Origin: Granulicella sp.
GTDB taxonomy: Bacteria > Acidobacteriota > Terriglobia > Terriglobales > Acidobacteriaceae
NCBI GenBank assembly: GCA_003133205.1
Contig: PKWK01000009.1
Coordinates: 1 to 38,788, forward strand
Direction of reading: 5' to 3'
DNA: 38,788 bases
In this document: piece after piece, positions 33,901-38,788 of the stretch
How the letters are laid out: every line of letters starts with the position of its first letter
Numbering within the stretch: position 1 is the stretch's first letter
Position numbers and translations under genes: made by a program
The notes under the pieces: model-generated
The model's database searches: none
What the model was told of the DNA's origin: nothing
What the model saw: only the letters and a program-made list of their open reading frames with translations

Positions 33901-36900
33901 AGTTGAGCCGAATACGATCGTACTCGGCGAGCAAGTAACCGTTACGGTAGGCGTGGCCTGATTGACCGTCACCGCGACCACGTTGGATGTTGCCGCAGCG
34001 TAGTTGGCGTCGCCTGAGTAAATTCCGGCGACGTTATAGGTGCCCGCGTTCCATGCGCTTCCGCCCGTGATCGAGGCCTGACCGCTGCCGTTGACCGGAA
34101 CAACTGTCCAACCTAAGAGACTCGCACTGCTGGCCCCTGGCGGGGTCCACAAGAGTTGGATTCCGGCCTGTCCACTGCCTTGCTGGTACTCGACCACAAT
34201 CGTGTTCGTCGTGCCCATAGTGAGCGCGATTGTTCCAGACTGCGTGTAGGCCAAATCACTCGTGGCCCCTTGCCCCGCGGCAAGGTTCCCTACCAGGAGC
34301 GTGCCATTCACGTAGACATTTGCGCCATCGTCCGAGTTGACGCCAATCGTGTAAGTGCCGTCGACGGGCGATACAAAGGTGCCGGTCCATCGTGCGTAGA
34401 TGTTGGTTGTGTCGACTCCGGCTGGGCCTGCAACCGCATTGGCCCACGCCTCGCCAGAGATGTTGTAGTTCAGCGAGCCGTCCTGCGTGGTGGCAACCGG
34501 CGTCGTGCCCAAGTCACCCCCGCCTGCAGGGAATGGGCCATTCCACCACTTACCAGCCAAGTCGGCGGTCGAATAGAAAGCGACCGTGCCGTCTGTAGCT
34601 GGCACCGATGCCGTGCAGGTTGTGTTGGAGCCGAGAGTAACGGACGTTGGCGAACAACTGAGCGTCACAGCCGGAGCTGCCTGTCCGATCGTGAGGGTCG
34701 TGAAGTTGCTGGCGGAGTTGAAATTACTATCGCCGCTGTAGTTCGCAACAATCGCGTACGAGCCTACTGGCATGCCATTGAAGCCGCTGGCGGACGCGAC
34801 CCCACCCGAAACGGGCACGTTGGCCCAATTGATGCCGTTATAGAAGAAGGCGACGCTGCCGGTCGCGCCGGCGCTTACTGCAGCCGTACAGGTCGAAGTC
34901 TGCGGGCCGTAGGTGATCGGATTCGGCGCGCAGTTGACGTTGATACCAGTCGCCGCAGGCACAACAACCAAAGTGGTGAGGATCGTCAACTGGTTATAGT
35001 CGGTCGAGTCTGTCGGCGTGAAGGTTGCCGACAACAGATGAGATCCCACTGGCAACACGGTTCCCGCTACAGGGCTGAAGACGAAGGTTCCGGCCACGCC
35101 GCCGCTCGTCGGGTCGAGTTGCGTTCCGCTGAGAGGCGTGCCATAGGTGATGTTGGCTGGCGCTATCCAGTTGAGAGGCGGGTTGGCCTTGTTGATTGTC
35201 AGCGTGGTCGAAGCGGCCCCGGCCGCATAGTTGCCGTCGCCGCTATAGGTCACGCCGATCGTGTAAGGGCCAGCGGCGTATCCGTTGAAGCCTCCTGCAC
35301 TGGTCGCGCCTCCGCTCAACCCGGTTGAAGTCCAACCGCCACCGTTGATAGTCCAGGCCACGGTGCCTGTTGCGGAACCGCCAACGGTCGTCGTGCAATT
35401 CGTCGTCTGGGAGCCATAGGTGATCGGGTTGGGCGCACAGGAGACGCTCACTCCTGCGACCGCCTGGTTGACAGTCAAGTTCACAGAGGCTGTCTGATTG
35501 TTGTAGTCGACCGAATCTGTCGGCGTAAACGTCACGGAAAGGGTATGCGTACCCCCTGAGAGTACCGTGCCGGAAGGCGGCGCGTAGGCGAAGCTGCCGG
35601 CGATCCCGCCAGACGTTGCATTGAGTTGGACGCCACTGAGAGGCGTGCCGTAGGTTATGGCGGTCGGTGCCGGCCACGTGATTGTCGGCGTGGCCTTATT
35701 GACGATTACCGTCTGCGTAACTTGCGGAGCGGCAAGGTAGTTGGTGTTCCCCGATTGGTTCGCAGCGATAAGGATGGTTCCCGCGCCAGTCACCGTCAAG
35801 GTGTTGCCAGAAATCGACCCCGGTCCGGAGATCACGCTGAACGTGACTCCCAAGCCGGAACTGCTCGACGCTGAGAGGGATATAGGGCCAACGCCGTAGG
35901 TCACTGGTGATAGTGGCGGGATGAAAGTGATGCTCTGTGAAGCTTGACTGATTGTCAGCGTGGTGCCGGCGCTGCCACCATTATTATTGGAGTCACCACC
36001 GTAAAAGGCTGTTATGGAATATGTCCCAGCCGGCATTCCGGCAAATCCAGCGGCCGACGCTGACCCTCCAGAAACAGAGGGCGTGGCCCAAAGGTTTCCG
36101 CCATTCCAAAAGAGAGATACCGTTCCTGTCGCGCCTCCGCCAATAGTGGCGGTACAAGTCGTGTTCTGGGCGCCATACGTGATTGGGTTCGGCGCGCAGG
36201 ATAGGGACACGGACGGCGTGGCCGCGTTGACTACTACTGACTGAGTCACCTGGGGAGCTGCGGAATAGTCGGCGTTGCCTGCTTGATTGGCGGCAACGAC
36301 GATCGTGCCCACTCCGGTGACCACCAGCGTGTTGCCTGAGATGTAGCCCGGTCCAGACAGGACGCTGAAGGTTACGGGGTTGCCGGTGGCGCCTCCTGTT
36401 GCAGATAAAGCGATTGGGGGAACTCCATATATAACCGGCGAAGCGATAGGCGCGAAGGTGATTGTCTGGGTTGGTAAGGACGTCCCGACTAGAGGGACAG
36501 TGGGAGATTGGCTGGATAAGCGGCTCTCATCCCCTGGATATAAGGCAAGAACATATTGCGTGCCAGAGCCAATTGCAGAAATTCCACTTTGGCTATATGC
36601 CGCCACTTGCTCGCCTAAATAAACTGACAACGTACCGCTACTGCCATCACCCGTAGCGTTGACGTTTATTACGTCAAGCCTGCCATCGCCGTTTAAATCT
36701 GCCACCGATATGGACGACGGATATGGGCCTACTGCTAATACGCTCGGGCTCTGAAAAGTTCCGTCGCCATTACCCAAAAGAACCAAGACTTGGTTGCTAT
36801 AGAAGGATGTCACTGCTATGTCGAGTTTGCCGTCATTATTGAGGTCGCCGACGGCAACAGAGTTCGGGTTACTCACTGTGTAAATGGTCGGGCTTTGAAA

Positions 36901-38202
36901 AGTTCCGTTGCCGTTTCCAAGAAACACTGCTACAGCATTAGCCCATTGAGACACAACGATCATGTCGAGCTTGCCATCGCCGTTGACATCTGCCACAGCT
37001 ACCGCAGTCGGAAACGCTCCTAGATTCCCCCCTCCACTCGGAGCTTGAAAGGATCCGTCCCCATTCCCAAGTTGTACGCCAAAGTTGTTCCCGTTTGATT
37101 CGATGAGATCAAGTTTGCCGTCTCCATTGAAGTCCCCAGCTCCAAGTGCAGTAAGGCCTGCAAAGACCCCGGCCGGCATCCCAAAGGTGCCATCGCCATT
37201 CCCAGGCAAGAACACTCCTGCCTCATTCCAGGTTGGCCCGCGTTCGCCAATTAGGTCAAGCTTTCCGTCGCCATTGAAATCACCCACCACCACATGGCTA
37301 CCGACCATAGATACAAGGCTGTATGGAATAGGAGCTTGAAAGCTACCGTCCCCATTTCCGAGTAGAACAGTTATGCTTCCGGCTAGATCTACTACTGCCA
37401 GATCGAGTTTGCCGTCATTATTGAAATCCCCCACTGTGATCGAGACTGCTTCGTTCGCTCCTGACGCATAAGCGATCCGTGGCTGAAAGGTCCCGTCGCT
37501 GTTGCCAAGCATTACAGATACATACTGACCGATGTAGTCGGCGGTAACAATATCCAATTTGCCGTCGCCGTTGAAATCTCCTACCGCTGCGGCACCAGTC
37601 GCTCTCGAGCCGATTACGTCGGTGATCTGCGGTGTAAAGATCGACGATGGGAAATTCAATGAGGCTGACCCAATTTGAATATTTCCAGACGTAGTATCAA
37701 TGAAATTCACTGGGCCATAGAGTGGCTCACTGCCGAAGGCTGTAACCGATCCACTCAGAGTGTAATTACCAGGGCTACCCGCTTCCGCCAAAGTGGTGGA
37801 GCTAGAAAACATTGGATTTGCCGTGGCACTCACACTGTTTGTCAAGGAAACGCTGCCAGCATTGAGGGTCGTCGGCAGAAAGACGGCCTTGATGTTACTT
37901 AAACCGTACGGGAAGAAACGGCTGACGATTGCGGTCCCAGCGCTCGTCAGTTGGGCAGTTCCATATAGTCCACTGCCCGGACTGCAATCCGTAGCGAGTG
38001 CGTTGCAAAAGTTGACCGTGCCAGACGTTACAGTAAGCGGGTTAGACACTGTAGCCGTTAGCGTCACGAGTGTGCCTTCGGCCACGGAATTGAAGGGACC
38101 GACCGCAAGCGTTGTAGTGGTGCGTGTTTGGGCTGCCAAGAGTGAAAGCAGGACAAAGGGTACAGCAAGGCCGAAAGAAACTTTCTTCAAAAAGGAACCC
38201 AT
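30976..38202 (-). CDS. Giant secreted repeat protein: FG-GAP/VCBS, Ig-like, PA14 and MBG-type domains
   Basis: I start this 2408-aa protein at the ATG at 38202, not 63 bases upstream, because it then opens with a clean signal peptide (MGSFLKKVSFGLAVPFVLLS, cut near LLAAQT) and has GAGGAG 11 bases before it. After one Ig-like domain come seven FG-GAP/VCBS repeats (about residues 195-525), each with a Ca-binding DxNxDGxxD such as GDFNGDGKLD. Next are Big_3-type Ig-like units marked by CAPNPITYG, a PA14 domain (about 1200-1355; VDGTYTIGVNSDDGANVYVN), and four near-identical blocks of Ig-like plus MBG-type domain (VTPNPATRLYGAANP and similar). Two more Ig-like domains end the protein. It is exported and probably a cell-surface or matrix protein that binds carbohydrate or other cells. 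The last Ig-like domain stops abruptly at GDVNYK, so the C-terminus may be truncated, and no sorting signal is visible. It has no obvious link to the defence genes. Confidence 0.88.
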   Translation of the reverse strand: MGSFLKKVSFGLAVPFVLLSLLAAQTRTTTTLAVGPFNSVAEGTLVTLTATVSNPLTVTSGTVNFCNALATDCSPGSGLYGTAQLTSAGTAIVSRFFPYGLSNIKAVFLPTTLNAGSVSLTNSVSATANPMFSSSTTLAEAGSPGNYTLSGSVTAFGSEPLYGPVNFIDTTSGNIQIGSASLNFPSSIFTPQITDVIGSRATGAAAVGDFNGDGKLDIVTADYIGQYVSVMLGNSDGTFQPRIAYASGANEAVSITVGDFNNDGKLDLAVVDLAGSITVLLGNGDGSFQAPIPYSLVSMVGSHVVVGDFNGDGKLDLIGERGPTWNEAGVFLPGNGDGTFGMPAGVFAGLTALGAGDFNGDGKLDLIESNGNNFGVQLGNGDGSFQAPSGGGNLGAFPTAVAVADVNGDGKLDMIVVSQWANAVAVFLGNGNGTFQSPTIYTVSNPNSVAVGDLNNDGKLDIAVTSFYSNQVLVLLGNGDGTFQSPSVLAVGPYPSSISVADLNGDGRLDVINVNATGDGSSGTLSVYLGEQVAAYSQSGISAIGSGTQYVLALYPGDESRLSSQSPTVPLVGTSLPTQTITFAPIASPVIYGVPPIALSATGGATGNPVTFSVLSGPGYISGNTLVVTGVGTIVVAANQAGNADYSAAPQVTQSVVVNAATPSVSLSCAPNPITYGAQNTTCTATIGGGATGTVSLFWNGGNLWATPSVSGGSASAAGFAGMPAGTYSITAFYGGDSNNNGGSAGTTLTISQASQSITFIPPLSPVTYGVGPISLSASSSSGLGVTFSVISGPGSISGNTLTVTGAGTILIAANQSGNTNYLAAPQVTQTVIVNKATPTITWPAPTAITYGTPLSGVQLNATSGGIAGSFAYAPPSGTVLSGGTHTLSVTFTPTDSVDYNNQTASVNLTVNQAVAGVSVSCAPNPITYGSQTTNCTTTVGGSATGTVAWTINGGGWTSTGLSGGATSAGGFNGYAAGPYTIGVTYSGDGNYAAGAASTTLTINKANPPLNWIAPANITYGTPLSGTQLDPTSGGVAGTFVFSPVAGTVLPVGSHLLSATFTPTDSTDYNQLTILTTLVVVPAATGINVNCAPNPITYGPQTSTCTAAVSAGATGSVAFFYNGINWANVPVSGGVASASGFNGMPVGSYAIVANYSGDSNFNSASNFTTLTIGQAAPAVTLSCSPTSVTLGSNTTCTASVPATDGTVAFYSTADLAGKWWNGPFPAGGGDLGTTPVATTQDGSLNYNISGEAWANAVAGPAGVDTTNIYARWTGTFVSPVDGTYTIGVNSDDGANVYVNGTLLVGNLAAGQGATSDLAYTQSGTIALTMGTTNTIVVEYQQGSGQAGIQLLWTPPGASSASLLGWTVVPVNGSGQASITGGSAWNAGTYNVAGIYSGDANYAAATSNVVAVTVNQATPTVTVTCSPSTIVFGSTASCTAHVSAGTGTVSFTGGASQPGPWSEPVDGSGNAVLTGFTNWAAGTYTIGATYSGDSNYSTASGSSVLTITTSTPVLSWATPAAITYGTPLSATQLNATSGGVAGTFTYMPAAGTILAAGSQTLSVTFTPTDTVDYATQTATVTLVVNKAPLTVTPNPATRLYGAANPALSGTITGLMAGDVITPSYSTAATTSTAVGVYISGPNAITDGLSDPANKLPNYTLTQTLGTFTITQATTVLTWANPAAITYGTALSAAQLNATSGGVAGTFVYTPPTGTILPVGVQTLSVTFTPTDGADYSAATATVSLTVNKAPLTVTPTPASKVYGTANPTFTGSITGLVAGDTITATYASAATTSTAVGVYSSGVNAITATLADPGSKLSNYTLTQNVGALTITQATTTLTWATPAAITYGTPLSAAQLNATSGGVAGTFVYSPAAGAVLAAGSQTLSVMFTPTDTADYGSQIATVNLQVNKAALVVTPNPASRLYAAANPVFTGTITGMIAGDGISATYASGANATTPVGVYSVGVNAIAPTLIDPGSKLGNYTVAQNLGALTITQVTTSLTWATPAAITYGTALSGAQLNASSGGVAGTFVYSPATGAVLSAGAHPLNVTFTPTDGADYSTATASVTLTVNPAVLTVTPAPSTKVYGTANPVFTGSITGMVPGDGITATYASAATTTTTVGIYSSGPNAIVATLSDPGSKLGNYTLSQTIGTLTITQATTVLTWATPAPIAYETALSSTQLNATSGGVAGTFIYTPAAGTILSAGSHVFSVTFTPTDTVDYSSASATVTLTVNKATPTVVLTSSLNPANYGSPVTFTAQTAASATGSMTFYDGGTIIGTGTISGGVATYTTNALGTATHNITASYGGDSNYLPAVSAVLPEVIIRTSATVTLTSSVAPSSYGNLVTFTFTATGVPGLATPTGIVVLTDGVNWLASPPLDASGQARFSTASLLSGSHTLTAVYGGDVNYK
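31500..33450 (-). repeat. Four tandem Ig-like plus MBG blocks of about 486 bp inside the giant gene
   Basis: The start of the MBG-type domain recurs near 33432, 32945, 32457 and 31974, which gives a period of about 483-488 bases (about 162 residues). Each block has an ITYGTPLSAAQLNATSGGVA-like unit followed by a YG-ANP-F-G unit and a NYTLTQ strand. Base-level similarity is high but not identical, so the array grew by old duplications. Recombination between blocks could change the length of the protein. Confidence 0.7.
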
Positions 38203-38219
38203 GGGACTTTGCTCTCCTC

Positions 38220-38295
38220 GTGGTACCACCACAAATGCAGAGTTGCCTTGTATGGGTGATTCCATACAGAAAAGCTAGAGACGTGGTTTCGTCTC
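38220..38295 (-). promoter_or_regulatory. Leader of the giant gene with three inverted repeats
   Basis: Three inverted repeats follow one another upstream of the start codon: GAGACG-TGGTTT-CGTCTC (38278-38295), TGTATGG-GTGATT-CCATACA (38249-38268) and the perfect palindrome GTGGTACCAC (38220-38229), which abuts the ribosome binding site. A folded mRNA leader controlling translation is plausible. I could not match it to a known riboswitch class, including the c-di-GMP classes. Confidence 0.4.
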
Positions 38296-38492
38296 CGCTA
38301 GAGGCAATTCGTACTCCCCCAACTATACCACTGCCACTATCAAAGCGACAGAGCTAATCTGAGATATGTGATCTGCTGTTGTTGATTTATTGAGCACGGG
38401 ATGGTGTCGCCGCAGCGATCAACCCAGCCCGAGTGGCGTGGAGACTAAAACGGTTGAAGTGTGGTCCTAACCCAAGCTAGGTGCCTAGCAAA

Positions 38493-38543
38493 ACCCTCAA
38501 CGCCAGCCGGCGTGTTAGGAGCGCGCAGGCTGGCGTTTAGGGT
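38493..38543. repeat. Long imperfect inverted repeat between two minus-strand genes
   Basis: ACCCTCAACGCCAGCC pairs with GGCTGGCGTTTAGGGT (15 of 16 positions) around a 19-base loop. It lies just past the stop of the partial gene at the window edge, so it may terminate that gene, although no U-tract follows. The bases from 38296 to 38492 hold no gene; the promoter of the giant gene should lie there, but I saw no clear boxes. Confidence 0.5.
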
Positions 38544-38582
38544 GGGCAAGAACCATACTTCAAACAAACAAATCAGAAGCGA

Positions 38583-38788
38583 CTACAGAACCGTTTCGGC
38601 CGCAAGTGCCGCTTCAGCGTCCGATCCGTGCGTTCGCTTCCGCCTGGCCTCTTCGCGTAACCGCTTTTTTTCGATTTCGGCCTCCCGGTGTCGCTCGAGG
38701 ATCTCGCGCACCTCGCCGCTCGGCGATTCGAGAACTGGAATTAGCTTCCGAAGCACATCACGGATAACATCCGAATACTGCAGATGCC
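38583..38788 (-). CDS. C-terminus of an unidentified gene cut by the window edge
   Basis: The minus strand is open from the window edge to a TAG at 38583 and encodes 67 residues: YSDVIRDVLRKLIPVLE, then GEVREILERHREAEIEKKRL and a basic, alanine-rich tail ending AALAAETVL. It reads as a charged helix, probably a coiled coil. It is too short, and too much of the protein is missing, to assign a family. The GC-rich third codon positions and the clean reading support a real gene. Confidence 0.55.
   Translation of the reverse strand, partial: HLQYSDVIRDVLRKLIPVLESPSGEVREILERHREAEIEKKRLREEARRKRTHGSDAEAALAAETVL

Noticed and set aside
31585..37902. Many plus-strand open frames opposite the giant protein
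   Set aside because: They are low-complexity mirror images of a repetitive, GC-rich gene, overlap one another and lack ribosome binding sites.
30976..38202. The 486-bp repeats as a CRISPR array or mobile element
   Set aside because: The units are coding, in frame throughout and correspond to protein domains.

Overview
The window looks like a defence island in a moderately GC-rich, free-living soil-type bacterium. The best guess is Acidobacteriota. The main reason is the giant secreted protein at the right end, which stacks FG-GAP/VCBS repeats, bacterial Ig-like, PA14 and MBG-type domains in a way typical of that phylum. This is an inference from protein style, not from a marker gene. I see no rRNA, tRNA, CRISPR array, integrase or intact transposase.

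Layout. (1) 1-2414: two housekeeping-type genes, a small MTH1187/YkoF-type thiamine-binding protein and an SRAP (YedK/HMCES-type) protein, followed by about 830 bases with no convincing gene but two strong hairpins. (2) 2415-15217, plus strand: a tightly packed four-gene operon with 4-base GTGA overlaps. It encodes a 1722-aa DEAD/DEAH helicase with Zn-binding cysteines and a C-terminal MZB/DUF1998 domain, a 923-aa SNF2/RapA-like ATPase, a 1359-aa Eco57I-like N6-adenine methyltransferase, and an HNH nuclease broken by one missing base. (3) 15235-22232, minus strand, convergent with the first operon: a protein with an LLPG-TT-RxRY signature (DUF6361-like), a two-HKD phospholipase D-type protein, a second and different SNF2 ATPase that seems to start at a CTG codon two bases after the PLD stop, and a possible 36-aa ORF. 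(4) 22339-24001: a small exported protein, a possible class I fumarase C-terminal remnant, a small hypothetical gene and a leader with palindromes. (5) 24002-29035: a 1677-aa Avs-like protein with an N-terminal PD-(D/E)xK (Cap4/DUF4297-like) nuclease signature, a STAND-type NTPase and a long helical C-terminal region. (6) 29159-30644: a decayed gene and an ApeA-like HEPN protein. (7) 30976-38202: the giant secreted repeat protein, with a leader rich in inverted repeats. (8) 38583-end: the C-terminus of another minus-strand gene.

How the parts may work together. The parts list of regions 2 and 3 (MZB helicase, SNF2, adenine methylase, HNH, then SNF2, PLD and the unknown protein) overlaps strongly with DISARM class 1 (DrmD, DrmMI, DrmA, DrmB, DrmC) and with the DruE helicase of Druantia. 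It does not match either layout as I know them. The helicase could be a DrmA-DrmB-like fusion, an HNH protein is added, and the PLD gene sits in a second, opposing operon with its own SNF2 motor. I propose a composite anti-phage locus: the methylase marks self DNA, the helicases and SNF2 motors recognise or translocate on unmodified DNA, and HNH and PLD are the candidate nucleases. The Avs-like and HEPN genes next door would be separate abortive-infection type defences. These roles are inferred from domain content; nothing in the sequence proves the phenotype.
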